DNA of 53,670 bases from positions 1-53,670 of the forward strand of contig NZ_FXZH01000025.1 in the NCBI RefSeq assembly GCF_900169365.1. The letters are read 5' to 3'. The position numbers and the translations under genes were made by a program. The notes below the pieces were generated by a model. It searched no databases. It was not told where the DNA came from and was given only the letters and a program-made list of their open reading frames with translations. Shown here in pieces: positions 41,964-51,485 of the stretch (position 1 is the first letter of the stretch; each line of letters begins with the position of its first letter). Origin of the DNA: Brevibacterium sp. 239c (lineage in GTDB: Bacteria > Actinomycetota > Actinomycetes > Actinomycetales > Brevibacteriaceae).

Positions 41964-44609
41964 ATGAACACACCTGCCTTTTCGGACTCGACGCACGAGT
42001 CAGTGAACCTGCCGGATAAGCCGGCTCTTGAGGGACTTCGGGACAAATGGGACGCCGCGTGGAGCGACAGCGGAGTCTATGCCTTCGACGTCGATACGGA
42101 TCGCGAGCAGGTCTATTCGATCGACACTCCCCCACCCACCGCCTCCGGGTCTCTGCACGTCGGCCACGTCTTCTCCTACACTCAGACCGACATCATCGCT
42201 CGGTATCAGCGTATGCAGGGCAAGAACGTGTTCTACCCCTTGGGCTGGGATGACAACGGTCTGCCGACGGAACGGCGCGTCCAGAACTACTACGGCGTGA
42301 CCTGCGATCCTACCCAAAGCTACGACCCGAGCTTCGAGCCACCTGCGAAGCCGGCGAAGAACTCTCGTGACTTCGTCAAGATCTCCCGTCAGAACTTCAT
42401 CGAACTCTGCGAGACTCTGTCGGCCGAGGACGAGCAGATCTTCGAACACCTCTTCCGTTCCACCGGCTTGTCCGTGGACTGGAACTACACCTACCGCACC
42501 ATCGATGACACCTCGCGTTCGGTCAGCCAGAAGGCTTTCCTCGCCGATCTCGCGAACGGCCATGCCTACTCTCAGGACGCCCCCACCATGTGGGACGTCA
42601 CCTTCGGCACCGCCGTTGCACAGGCAGAGCTCGAAGACCGGGAGAAGGACGGCGCCTACCACAAAGTCAACTTCTACCCTGAGGGCAGCGACGGCCTTGC
42701 CGACACCTCGGCGGAAGCGATCGTCATCCTCACTTCCCGTCCGGAGCTCATTCCTGCCGTTGTCGCGCTCGTGGCCCACCCCGAGGACGAACGTTACGCC
42801 TCGTCCTTCGGCACCCGGGTCGTCTCACCGCTCTTCGGAGTCAGCGTCGAAGTCCGCGCCCATGAACTTGCCAAGTCGGACAAGGGCACCGGCATCGCCA
42901 TGGTGTGTACCTTCGGTGACCTCACCGACGTCACCTGGTGGCGTGAACTCGACCTGCCCACACGTGCGGTCATCAACCGTGGCGGTCGACTCAGCCTCGA
43001 GGTCCCCGAATGGATCGCAGCATCACCGAAGTCAGATGCTGTCGCCAACTACGAGAAGCTGGCGGGTAAGACCACCTTCACCGCCCGCAAGGACATCGCC
43101 GGGATGCTCGCCGAATCCGGTGACCTCATCGGTGAGATCGAAGCGATCACCCATCCTGTGCCGTTCTACGAGAAGGGCGACAAACCCCTCGAGGTCGTCA
43201 CCTCTCGCCAGTGGTACATCCGCAACGGCGGACGTTCGGCTGAACTTCGCGATGCGCTCATTGCCCGTGGTCGCGAGATCGAGTGGCATCCCGCGTTCAT
43301 GCGCTCGCGCTACGAGAACTGGGTGGAAAATCTCAACGGTGACTGGCTGGTCTCTCGCCAACGCTACTTCGGCGTTCCGATTCCGCTGTGGTACCGCTTG
43401 GATTCGGCCGGGGAACCCGATTACTCGGATCCGATCATTCCCGAATCTCTGCCCACCGACCCCATCGCCGAGGTGCCGGCCGGCTTCACGGCCGACCAGC
43501 GTGACGTGCCCGGCGGCTTCACCGCCGACCCGGATGTCCTCGACACCTGGGCGACGTCGTCGCTGACCCCGCAGCTGCTGGGCGGTTGGAGCCGCGACGA
43601 GGACTTCTTCTCCAAGGTATTCCCCTTCGACCTGCGGCCCCAGGGTCACGACATCATCCGCACCTGGCTGTTCTCGACTGTCGTCCGGGCGAACTCGCTC
43701 AATGATGCCGCTCCGTGGAAGCATGCCGGTCTGTCCGGATGGATTCTCGATCCGGACCGCAAGAAGATGTCGAAGTCGAAGGGCAACGTCGTTGTCCCCT
43801 CAGACATACTCGGCGAGTCGAAGCCGGGATTCGGTCCCGACGCGGTGCGCTACTGGGCCGCCAGCGCCAAGTTGGGTTCTGACACCGCCTATGACGTGAC
43901 GCAGATGCAGATCGGGCGCCGACTGGCGATGAAGCTGCTCAACGCGTCGAAGTTCGCTTTGGCCCAGGGCGTGCACTCCGGGCTGGTCGGCCAGCTCGGA
44001 TGTGTGACGCACGATCTCGATCGTGCGCTGCTCAAGAAGCTCGCCGATGTGGTCGAAACCGCTTCGGCTCATATGGCGGCCTACGACTACGCGCACGCTC
44101 TGCGTGCCGCGGAGAGCTTCTTCTGGGAGTTCACCGATGACTACGTCGAGCTCGTCAAGGACCGGTCCTACGGTGCCGCGGGCGAGGACGACCAGCTCTC
44201 CGCTCACGTCACGCTCGCCACCGCTCTCGACGTGCTTCTGCGTCTGTTCGCCCCGATCATGCCCTTCGTGACCGAAGAGGTCTGGTCATGGTGGCGGACG
44301 GGATCTGTGCACCGGTCACCGTGGCCCGGAGACGAACAGCTGGCCCATCCGGAATCGTCTGTGGATCCGGACCTGCTGGTCTCTGTCGCCTCCGTGCTCA
44401 CAGAGATCCGGCGGACGAAGACCGAGGCGAAGGTGTCTCAGAAGACTCAGGTGGCCAGCCTGACCATCCATGCGCCTGCACCTGTGGTCTCCGCAATCGG
44501 CAGCGCACAGAACGATCTGATGGCCGCTGGACGCATCCAGAATCTCGTCACTGAGGAAGAGGGTGAGGAGATCACGGTTGCCGCGATCGACTTCGTCGAT
44601 CAGGACTGA
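41964..44609 (+). CDS. valS: Valyl-tRNA synthetase
   Basis: An 881-residue class I synthetase from the ATG at 41964; a GTG six codons earlier is an alternative. The HIGH motif is PPPTASGSLHVGHVFSYTQT, the ValS CP1 editing region is at about 180-340, and the KMSKS motif is RKKMSKSKGNVVV. The C-terminal anticodon domain ends in a short alpha/beta region; I do not see the long coiled-coil ValS arm found in many bacterial enzymes, so it may be the shorter, archaeal-like class. It is monocistronic with a weak ribosome binding site. Confidence 0.95.
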   Translation: MNTPAFSDSTHESVNLPDKPALEGLRDKWDAAWSDSGVYAFDVDTDREQVYSIDTPPPTASGSLHVGHVFSYTQTDIIARYQRMQGKNVFYPLGWDDNGLPTERRVQNYYGVTCDPTQSYDPSFEPPAKPAKNSRDFVKISRQNFIELCETLSAEDEQIFEHLFRSTGLSVDWNYTYRTIDDTSRSVSQKAFLADLANGHAYSQDAPTMWDVTFGTAVAQAELEDREKDGAYHKVNFYPEGSDGLADTSAEAIVILTSRPELIPAVVALVAHPEDERYASSFGTRVVSPLFGVSVEVRAHELAKSDKGTGIAMVCTFGDLTDVTWWRELDLPTRAVINRGGRLSLEVPEWIAASPKSDAVANYEKLAGKTTFTARKDIAGMLAESGDLIGEIEAITHPVPFYEKGDKPLEVVTSRQWYIRNGGRSAELRDALIARGREIEWHPAFMRSRYENWVENLNGDWLVSRQRYFGVPIPLWYRLDSAGEPDYSDPIIPESLPTDPIAEVPAGFTADQRDVPGGFTADPDVLDTWATSSLTPQLLGGWSRDEDFFSKVFPFDLRPQGHDIIRTWLFSTVVRANSLNDAAPWKHAGLSGWILDPDRKKMSKSKGNVVVPSDILGESKPGFGPDAVRYWAASAKLGSDTAYDVTQMQIGRRLAMKLLNASKFALAQGVHSGLVGQLGCVTHDLDRALLKKLADVVETASAHMAAYDYAHALRAAESFFWEFTDDYVELVKDRSYGAAGEDDQLSAHVTLATALDVLLRLFAPIMPFVTEEVWSWWRTGSVHRSPWPGDEQLAHPESSVDPDLLVSVASVLTEIRRTKTEAKVSQKTQVASLTIHAPAPVVSAIGSAQNDLMAAGRIQNLVTEEEGEEITVAAIDFVDQD

Positions 44610-44750
44610 GTGTTCCGGACCTTCCCGCGACCAGCGTTTGTTCCAAGATCAACACAGAGTTCTCCGGTCTCTATGGGGTCCGGACACATACGATGGATTC
44701 GATAGTTGAAGGAGTGCATGGCTTCTTCATGGACGAAAGGCCCTTGAACT

Positions 44751-45440
44751 ATGAGAAGTGAACTCTTTTCCAAGCGAAATGCAGAGATCCAGAACCAGGA
44801 ACGCTGGACTCTGCAGTCGAACAAGATGCTGCGCACAGTCATCACGCCCAATACACCCATGATCGCCACGAAAGGCGCAATGGTTGCGTATCAGGGCGAT
44901 GTCCATTTCGCTCACCAGGGTTCGAAGTCGGTGGGACAGTTCATGAAGAAGGCCGCCACAGGTGAGGGCGGCAATGTGATGAAGGTCGAGGGCCACGGCG
45001 AAGTATTCTTCGCGCGTGAGGCCTCGAACATCTTCATGATGGCGTTGGAAGGCCAGCAGGATGCACTGACGGTCAATACCGCGAACCTGCTGGCCTTCGA
45101 TGATGTCCTCAATTGGGAGATCAAACGTATCAAGGGCGGAATAGGAGCCATGGCCAGCGGCTCAGGCCTGTTCAACCTCGAACTCAGCGGCGCAGGCACC
45201 GCCGCCATCTGCTGCAAAGGCGAACCGATGGTCCTCGACTGTTCCCAGCAGCCAACGTTCGTCGACCCGCAGGCCGCGGTGTGCTGGTCCTCGTCTTTGG
45301 CACCGCAGATCAAGACGGATGTCAGCGTGGGGACCTTCTTCGGTCGTGGCTCGGGCGAATCGATCCAGCTTGCCTTCCACGGCCCGGGATTCGTCGTCGT
45401 CCAGCCCGCTGAGAACGCTGTGTACACTCCTCAAGCCTGA
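44751..45440 (+). CDS. AIM24-family protein
   Basis: A 229-residue TIGR00266/AIM24-like beta-helical protein (MIATKGAMVAYQGDVHF, VMKVEGHGEVFFAREAS, GLFNLELSGAGTAAICCKGE, FFGRGSGESIQLAFHG). The family is found in bacteria and mitochondria and is thought to form trimeric beta-sandwich assemblies; the bacterial function is unclear. The ATG is preceded by GAAAGG. It is followed directly by a perfect terminator hairpin. Confidence 0.9.
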   Translation: MRSELFSKRNAEIQNQERWTLQSNKMLRTVITPNTPMIATKGAMVAYQGDVHFAHQGSKSVGQFMKKAATGEGGNVMKVEGHGEVFFAREASNIFMMALEGQQDALTVNTANLLAFDDVLNWEIKRIKGGIGAMASGSGLFNLELSGAGTAAICCKGEPMVLDCSQQPTFVDPQAAVCWSSSLAPQIKTDVSVGTFFGRGSGESIQLAFHGPGFVVVQPAENAVYTPQA

Positions 45441-45456
45441 TCAGGCTCATACGAGA

Positions 45457-45492
45457 CCGAGGTGGCCCGGATCAACTTCCGGGCCACCTCGG
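45457..45492. terminator. Perfect 14-bp hairpin terminator
   Basis: CCGAGGTGGCCCGG (45457-45470) pairs with CCGGGCCACCTCGG (45479-45492), loop ATCAACTT. It is between the convergent AIM24 and MFS gene ends and probably works for both. Confidence 0.88.
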
Positions 45493-45531
45493 GTTCGCTG
45501 TCTCGACTAAACGTCTTCTCGACTAGACCCC

Positions 45532-46821
45532 TCAGGTCACCGACGTGCGCGACTGCTGCTCTCCCCCACGTTCCACCCGGTAACGGCGGAACGTCGGGAA
45601 GAAGAGCGCACAGGCGAGGACCAGCACGATGACCATGAGGCCTCCTCCGGCGGAGGCAACCGTCGTGTTCGTGAACTCAGCGACCGTCCCATGCAGCACA
45701 TCAGCAATGCGGGGCCCGCCTGCGACCACGACGATGAAGACACCTTGCATGCGTCCACGCATATCATCACTGGCAGCCTCCTGCAGCATCGTGGAGCGGA
45801 AGGCAGAGGAGATGATGTCGGCGCCGCCGCCGACGGCCAGACCGAGAAGTGCCACGATCAGGGCTGCCGTCCAATACTCGGAGGCGAACTCCAAGGACAG
45901 GCCGAACAGCGACATCGCGACACCCCAAACGATGATCGAAGTGATCACCGCCAGGCCCTGCCGTTCGATGCGGGAGACCCAACCGGAGAAGATTCCTGCC
46001 AGTGCGCTGCCTGCCGCCAAGGATGCGAACAGCAGCGAAAACACAATGCCTCCGGCGGGCGGACCATTGAAGGTCTCGGTTGCGATCTGTGGGAACAGTG
46101 CCCTGGGCATACCGAACACCATGGCGATGACGTCGACCAGCAGAGAGACCATGACCACGGAGTTCGTTCCCAAGTAGCGGAAGCCGTCGATGACTCCCTT
46201 GAAACCGGAGCGGGTGTCGGGCTGTTTCAAAGGCACCAATGCAGGCAGACGCATCACCGCGTAGAGAGTCGTCGCCAGGAACAGTGCGTCGACGACATAG
46301 AGCATCTGGTAGCCGACGACCGGAATCAGTGCCCCACCGATGATCGGTCCGGCCACGGCGCCCAGCGTCATAACAGTCATATTGAGCGAGTTGCCAGAAG
46401 GAAGAAGCTCAAGCGGAATGATCGTCGGAAGGAGAGCACCCTTAGCCGGCTGGTTGAGGCCGAAGAAGGCCTGTTGCAAGGAGAACACGCACAGCAGCAG
46501 CCACACGTTGTCCAGCTGCGTCACGGCGATGAGAGCCAACAATGAGCTGGCGATGATCAGCCCGACAGTGGAGATGATGAGCAGTTTGCGACGGTCGATG
46601 ACGTCGGCCAGTGAACCACCCCAGAGCCCGAAGACGACGAGGGGAATCAGACCGAAGACGCCGCTGAGACCCACGTAGGCGGAGGATCCGGTGATGTGAT
46701 AGATCTGCGCGGGAATGGCAACCACCGTCATCTGAGCACCGATGACGGTGACTATATTGGCCAACCACAGCCGACGGAAGTTGACGTATTTCAGAGGCCG
46801 GGTGTCAGCGAACAGCCTCAT
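45532..46821 (-). CDS. MFS transporter (EntS-like)
   Basis: A 429-residue, 12-helix major facilitator. The N-terminal half has NFRRLWLANIVTVIGAQMTV and the MFS motif-A region GGSLADVIDRRKLLI between TM2 and TM3. The helix pattern and this motif match the MFS_3/EntS-like group of exporters, which often expel siderophores, drugs or other small molecules. No siderophore gene is near. It is separated from clpX by about 13 bases; the common direction does not imply common function. Confidence 0.85.
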   Translation of the reverse strand: MRLFADTRPLKYVNFRRLWLANIVTVIGAQMTVVAIPAQIYHITGSSAYVGLSGVFGLIPLVVFGLWGGSLADVIDRRKLLIISTVGLIIASSLLALIAVTQLDNVWLLLCVFSLQQAFFGLNQPAKGALLPTIIPLELLPSGNSLNMTVMTLGAVAGPIIGGALIPVVGYQMLYVVDALFLATTLYAVMRLPALVPLKQPDTRSGFKGVIDGFRYLGTNSVVMVSLLVDVIAMVFGMPRALFPQIATETFNGPPAGGIVFSLLFASLAAGSALAGIFSGWVSRIERQGLAVITSIIVWGVAMSLFGLSLEFASEYWTAALIVALLGLAVGGGADIISSAFRSTMLQEAASDDMRGRMQGVFIVVVAGGPRIADVLHGTVAEFTNTTVASAGGGLMVIVLVLACALFFPTFRRYRVERGGEQQSRTSVT

Positions 46822-46834
46822 CTAATGAGACGGG

Positions 46835-48121
46835 TCAGGCTGATTTTTTGGATGTTCGAGGCTGCTCGCGAGGCACCAGCGTCGGGGCGGCATTCTTTTC
46901 CACGACGTCTCTGGTCACGACCACCTCGGCGATGTCCTCCCGGGAGGGCACATCGAACATGACCGACTGCAGAACCTCTTCCAAGATAGACCGCAGACCA
47001 CGTGCCCCAGTGCCGCGCAGGAGCGCGAGGTCGGAGATGGCTTCCAATGCGTCGGTCTCGAAGCGGAGTTCGACATTGTCGAACTCGAACATGCGCTGGT
47101 ACTGCTTGATCAGAGCATTCTTCGGTTCTGTGAGGATAGATATCAGTGCGGCACGATCAAGTGTGGAGACGGTGGCCAGCACTGGCAGGCGCCCGATGAA
47201 TTCGGGGATGAGCCCGAATTTCAGCAGATCCTCGGGCAGAATATCGGCGTAGAGGTCTTCTTCGTCGTTCTTCGACTGCAGGAGTGCGCCGAATCCGATG
47301 CCGTGTTTGCCCTTTCGGCCGGCAACGATCTCCTCCATGCCTGCGAATGCGCCGGCAACGATGAAGAGCACGTTCGTGGTGTCGATCTGGAGGAAGTCCT
47401 GGTGCGGATGCTTGCGTCCGCCCTGTGGCGGCACGGAGGCCTGTGTACCCTCGAGAATCTTCAGCAGCGCCTGCTGGACGCCTTCGCCGGAGACATCGCG
47501 GGTAATCGAGGGGTTTTCCGATTTGCGAGCGATCTTGTCGATCTCATCAATGTAGATGATGCCGTGTTCGGCCTTCTGAATGTCGAAGTCCGCGGCCTGG
47601 ATGAGCTTGAGCAGAATGTTTTCGACATCTTCGCCGACGTATCCTGCTTCGGTCAGTGCTGTCGCGTCTGCCACTGCAAAGGGCACATCGAGTCTCTTCG
47701 CCAGTGACTGTGCGAGATAGGTTTTGCCGGATCCGGTGGGGCCTACGAGGAGGATGTTGGACTTCGCGATCTCGACTTCGGTGTCGTCTGAGCCCAGAGT
47801 CTTCGTGTCTTCGTCACTCTGCAGGGAGCGGATCCGCTTGTAATGGTTGTAGACGGCAACGGACAGGGCCTTCTTCGCAGGTTCCTGACCGACGACGTAT
47901 TCCTGGAGGAAGTCGAAGATCTCGCGCGGTTTGGGCAACTCGATCTCGGTATGTTCGGCGGTGCCTTCGCTGAGTTCCTCTTCGATGATCTCGTTGCACA
48001 GCCCGATGCATTCATCGCAGATGTAGACTCCAGGTCCGGCGATGAGTTTCCGAACCTGCTTCTGGGATTTCCCACAGAAGTTACATTTGAGCAGGTCTGC
48101 TCCGTCCGCACTGCGAGCCAC
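46835..48121 (-). CDS. clpX: ATP-dependent unfoldase ClpX
   Basis: A 428-residue ClpX, starting at GTG 48121 (site GGAAGG 8 bases upstream) because the family begins with ARSADG...CNFCGKSQ; the ATG eight codons earlier would add an unusual N-terminus. It has the N-terminal zinc-binding C4 (CNFC, CDEC), Walker [14 protein letters not shown], pore-loop [11 protein letters not shown], Walker [12 protein letters not shown] and the C-terminal sensor region ([17 protein letters not shown]). It unfolds substrates and feeds ClpP1P2. A strong palindrome separates it from clpP2. Confidence 0.96.
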   Translation of the reverse strand: MARSADGADLLKCNFCGKSQKQVRKLIAGPGVYICDECIGLCNEIIEEELSEGTAEHTEIELPKPREIFDFLQEYVVGQEPAKKALSVAVYNHYKRIRSLQSDEDTKTLGSDDTEVEIAKSNILLVGPTGSGKTYLAQSLAKRLDVPFAVADATALTEAGYVGEDVENILLKLIQAADFDIQKAEHGIIYIDEIDKIARKSENPSITRDVSGEGVQQALLKILEGTQASVPPQGGRKHPHQDFLQIDTTNVLFIVAGAFAGMEEIVAGRKGKHGIGFGALLQSKNDEEDLYADILPEDLLKFGLIPEFIGRLPVLATVSTLDRAALISILTEPKNALIKQYQRMFEFDNVELRFETDALEAISDLALLRGTGARGLRSILEEVLQSVMFDVPSREDIAEVVVTRDVVEKNAAPTLVPREQPRTSKKSA

Positions 48122-48311
48122 TGTCACAACCTTCCGCCGGGGCACCTGGCCCCAACTCTACCGCTCGTGTTTCCTGTACCTCAATAGCTTCCCATACGGG
48201 ACTGACATGAGCCGTCAGCACCGCCATTCGGTGTGTCGGAGAAGTTGAACGCACCCACGCTGTCGAGAAGGCCCAAACTACTCGCCGCTTCACCCTGTGG
48301 CAACTTCACAG

Positions 48312-48368
48312 CACCGACAACATCGGGCCCGGACAGTCGACGACTGTCCGGGCCCGATGTTGTCGGTG
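48312..48368 (-). terminator. 57-base near-perfect palindrome between clpP2 and clpX
   Basis: Two 28-base arms (48312-48339 and 48341-48368) are perfectly complementary around a single A at 48340, so the RNA would form a very stable hairpin just after the clpP2 stop. It suggests that clpX is transcribed mainly from its own promoter. No T run is present, which would also fit an mRNA-stabilising hairpin. Confidence 0.85.
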
Positions 48369-48372
48369 TACC

Positions 48373-49023
48373 TCAGACCGCCTTGCGGGAGGTAAGCACC
48401 TGATCGACGAGTCCATAGTCCTTCGCCTGTTCGGCGGTGAGGAAGAGGTCACGCTCGATGTCGTTGGAGACCTGCTCCGGTGACTTGTTGGAGTGACTCG
48501 ACAGGGTCGTCTCCAGCCACTGCCGCATCCGGAAGACCTCTGCGGCCTGGATCTCGATATCAGAGGCCTGGCCCTGGCCCGAACCCTCCATCGCCGGCTG
48601 GTGGATGAGGACTCGAGCGTTGGGCAGAGCCAAACGCTTGCCCGGAGTACCAGCTGCGAGCAGAACGGCAGCCGCCGAGGCGGCCTGACCGAGGCAGACC
48701 GTCTGGATCTCCGGCTTGATGTACTGCATCGTGTCGTAGATCGCGGTCATCGCAGTGAACGAACCGCCCGGTGAGTTGATGTACAGCGTGATGTCACGGT
48801 CAGGGTCCTGTGATTCGAGGACCAGGAGCTGGGCCATCACGTCGTCGGCGCTCGTGTCGTCGACCTGGACTCCCAGGAAGATCACGCGATCGTCGAAGAG
48901 CTTCGTGTAGGGGTCCTGGCGTTTGAAACCGTAGGGAGTCCGCTCTTCGAACTGGGGCATGACATAGCGGGACTGCGGCATGTTGCCGGCGGTGGACCCT
49001 GGCATAAAGTTCATTGAATTCAT
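48373..49023 (-). CDS. clpP2: ATP-dependent protease subunit ClpP2
   Basis: A 216-residue ClpP with the catalytic triad Ser ([12 protein letters not shown]), His (RVLIHQPAM) and Asp (NDIERDLFL). The N-terminal extension (about 30 residues) before [19 protein letters not shown] is typical of actinobacterial ClpP2. It pairs with ClpP1 into the mixed tetradecamer that ClpX or ClpC1 loads. It is 17 bases downstream of clpP1 on the same transcript. Confidence 0.95.
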   Translation of the reverse strand: MNSMNFMPGSTAGNMPQSRYVMPQFEERTPYGFKRQDPYTKLFDDRVIFLGVQVDDTSADDVMAQLLVLESQDPDRDITLYINSPGGSFTAMTAIYDTMQYIKPEIQTVCLGQAASAAAVLLAAGTPGKRLALPNARVLIHQPAMEGSGQGQASDIEIQAAEVFRMRQWLETTLSSHSNKSPEQVSNDIERDLFLTAEQAKDYGLVDQVLTSRKAV

Positions 49024-49040
49024 TCTTCCTTGGCTCCCAC

Positions 49041-49652
49041 TCAGTTGTCGGTGACGTCGGACGAACGGGCCACCATCTTGTCGATGAAGCCATATTCCAG
49101 GGCTTCTTCGGCGGTGAACCAGTGGTCGCGGTCGTTGTCCTTGAGGATCTGCTCGAGCGACTTGCCGGTCTGCTCGGCGGTCAGCTCGGCCATCTGCTTC
49201 TTCATGTGCAGAATCAGTTCAGCCTGGATCTTGATGTCCGTGGCTGTACCACCGATGCCACCCAGAGGCTGGTGCATGAGAATACGAGCATGAGGTGTGG
49301 CGTAGCGCTTGCCCGGAGCACCAGAGGACAGCAGGAACTGTCCCATAGAAGCTGCCATGCCCATCGCCACTGTCGACACGTCCGGTTTGATGTACTGCAT
49401 CGTGTCGTAGATCGCCATTCCCGCGGTGACCGAGCCACCCGGGGAGTTGATGTACAGCGAGATGTCCGCGTCGGGATCCTCTGCAGCCAGCAGCATCATC
49501 TGTGCACAGATCGCGTTGGCGTTGGAGTCACGCACTTCCGAACCGAGCCAGATAATGCGCTCTTTGAGCAGGCGGTTGAAAATATGGTCATCGAGACCCA
49601 TTGCCCCACCGGCGTCGAGGCCGACGGGCGCTGTCATTTCATGTGCGCTCAC
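49041..49652 (-). CDS. clpP1: ATP-dependent protease subunit ClpP1
   Basis: A 203-residue ClpP with Ser ([13 protein letters not shown]), His ([10 protein letters not shown]) and Asp ([13 protein letters not shown]). The actinobacterial ClpP1 and ClpP2 sisters are encoded in tandem, as here. It forms the degradation chamber with ClpP2 and is translated first. The tandem operon lies downstream of tig, separated by the hairpin at 49888-49923. Confidence 0.95.
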   Translation of the reverse strand: MSAHEMTAPVGLDAGGAMGLDDHIFNRLLKERIIWLGSEVRDSNANAICAQMMLLAAEDPDADISLYINSPGGSVTAGMAIYDTMQYIKPDVSTVAMGMAASMGQFLLSSGAPGKRYATPHARILMHQPLGGIGGTATDIKIQAELILHMKKQMAELTAEQTGKSLEQILKDNDRDHWFTAEEALEYGFIDKMVARSSDVTDN

Positions 49653-49887
49653 GTTTCACTCCTGTTGGTCTTTGGTTGGCTTGATATGGACTCTAACTGC
49701 TCACCGGTCGGATTTAGTCCGTCGGAGCGCCTGTGTTCGCCATCAGCGTGATCGGGCACAGAATTCGCCCAAGTCTGAGCTCGCGCCTGCCGCCCGAAAT
49801 GTGGCCAGCCGAATCGGGACAGGCCGGAGTGCAGCCGACTGGGGCCGACCGGTCCACATTTGCGAAAGGGTGGTCACAGAATAGCGA

Positions 49888-49923
49888 AACGGTGGGCACG
49901 GAATATCTCCCGTGCCCACCGTT
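49888..49923 (-). terminator. Terminator of the trigger factor gene
   Basis: A perfect 14-bp stem (AACGGTGGGCACGG at 49888-49901 with CCGTGCCCACCGTT at 49910-49923) has an 8-base loop. It is 32 bases after the tig stop. The remaining part of the 49653-49955 gap must carry the clpP1 promoter; I see no clear consensus. Confidence 0.8.
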
Positions 49924-49955
49924 GTCGGCCCTGTCACCGCCGAGGCGGTGCGAAA

Positions 49956-51305
49956 TCAGTTCTCGTCGTCGCCTTCAGCAACGACAGTCGCGTCTGATTC
50001 CTCGGCACCTTCAGGTGCCTCTTCCTCAGCAGGAGAGGTGAACTCCTCCATGTCGATGACGTTGCCTGCAGTGTCCTTGACGACAGCACCGGCCAGTGCA
50101 GCGGCCAGGGCCTTGCGGCGCGAGACCTCTCCGACCAAGGCGTTGACCTGTCCCGAGCTGTCGAGCATCTGCGCGAATTCGTTCGGGTTCATGCCGTACT
50201 GCTGTGAAGCAGAGATCAGGTACTCGATGAGCTCAGGCTGAGTCACCTCGACCTCTTCGGCTTCGGCGATCGAGTCGAGGATGAACTGAGTGCGGAGGTT
50301 GCGCTCGGTCTCCTCGGTGACCTCCTTGCGGTGCTCATCGTCGTCCACGCGGCTCTCGGACTCGAGATGACGCTCAACCTCGTCGGTGACGACCTTCTCA
50401 GGAACCGGCACGTTGAGGGTTTCGATCAGAGATTCGAGGACCTTGTCGCGTGCCTGCGCACCCTGGTCGGTCTCCTTCTGCTTAGCGGCCTGCTCACGCA
50501 GGTCTGTGCGCAGCTCATCGATCGTGTCGAATTCGCTGGCCAGCTGCGCGAAGTCATCGTCAGCCTCTGGCAGTTCGCGAACCTTGACGGCGCTGAGCGT
50601 GATGGAGACGGTACCGGTTTCGCCAGCGTGCTCTCCGCCTGCGAAGGTGGTTTCGAAGGTCGTGGTCTCGCCTGCCGACAGGCCGTCGAGAGCTTCGTCC
50701 ATGCCGTCGAGCATGGTTCCGGCACCAACTTGGTAGGAGATGTCGGAAGCGGTGTCGATCTCTTCACCGTCGATGGTGGCAACGAGATCGAGGGTCACGA
50801 AATCGTCCTTGGCTGCAGGACGGTCAACGGAGCTCAGGGTTCCGAAGCGGGTGCGCAGCTGCTCGAGTTCGGCATCGACGTCTTCATCGGTGACCTCGAT
50901 CGGGTCGACCTCAACACTGATGGTGTCATAGGCAGGCAGTTCGATGCTCGGACGCACGTCTACCTCAACCGTGAAGGTCAGGTCGCCGTCTTCGGTGCCG
51001 TCGAGGCCGGGGACCTCAGAGATCTCAACCTCTGGCTGACCCAGTGGCTTGAGATCGTTTTCTTCGACAGCCTCGCGGTAGAAGCCGTCAAGACCGTTGT
51101 TCACGGCCTCCTGGATCACTGCGGGTCGGCCGACGCGCTGATCGATGATGCGCGCGGGGACCTTGCCCTGGCGGAAGCCCGGGATAGTCACCTGGCCACC
51201 GATGGTCTTGTATGCCTCGTCGATGCTCGGCTTGAGTTCGGCGTATGGGACATCCACGCTGATCTTGACCCGCGTGGGGTCGAGTTGCTCGACGGAGCTC
51301 TTCAC
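49956..51305 (-). CDS. tig: Trigger factor
   Basis: A 449-residue chaperone. GTG start at 51305 (site GAAAGG, about 8 bases upstream) gives the family N-terminus VKSSVEQLDPTRVKISV. The ribosome-binding signature GFRQGKVPARIIDQRVG comes next, followed by the FKBP-type PPIase domain (about 155-245) and the helical C-terminal arms. The acidic tail (EEEAPEGAEESDATVVAEGD) is common in actinobacteria. It binds the exit tunnel at L23 and shields nascent chains. It is just upstream of clpP1-clpP2, as in many bacteria. Confidence 0.96.
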   Translation of the reverse strand: MKSSVEQLDPTRVKISVDVPYAELKPSIDEAYKTIGGQVTIPGFRQGKVPARIIDQRVGRPAVIQEAVNNGLDGFYREAVEENDLKPLGQPEVEISEVPGLDGTEDGDLTFTVEVDVRPSIELPAYDTISVEVDPIEVTDEDVDAELEQLRTRFGTLSSVDRPAAKDDFVTLDLVATIDGEEIDTASDISYQVGAGTMLDGMDEALDGLSAGETTTFETTFAGGEHAGETGTVSITLSAVKVRELPEADDDFAQLASEFDTIDELRTDLREQAAKQKETDQGAQARDKVLESLIETLNVPVPEKVVTDEVERHLESESRVDDDEHRKEVTEETERNLRTQFILDSIAEAEEVEVTQPELIEYLISASQQYGMNPNEFAQMLDSSGQVNALVGEVSRRKALAAALAGAVVKDTAGNVIDMEEFTSPAEEEAPEGAEESDATVVAEGDDEN

Positions 51306-51485
51306 AGTGCGACCTTTCAATTTCGACAGTCATGCTAATTCGGTCATCTGGTGACCTGGAGGGAGCGAAAGTCCACGATGAGATCGCGCACGTCCGCAAG
51401 ACGCAGTCACCCATATTACGCGAAACACGGGACAAAACACGAAACAGGCAGGACACTGCAGGGCACGAGTTCGCGAGGAGCGCAA

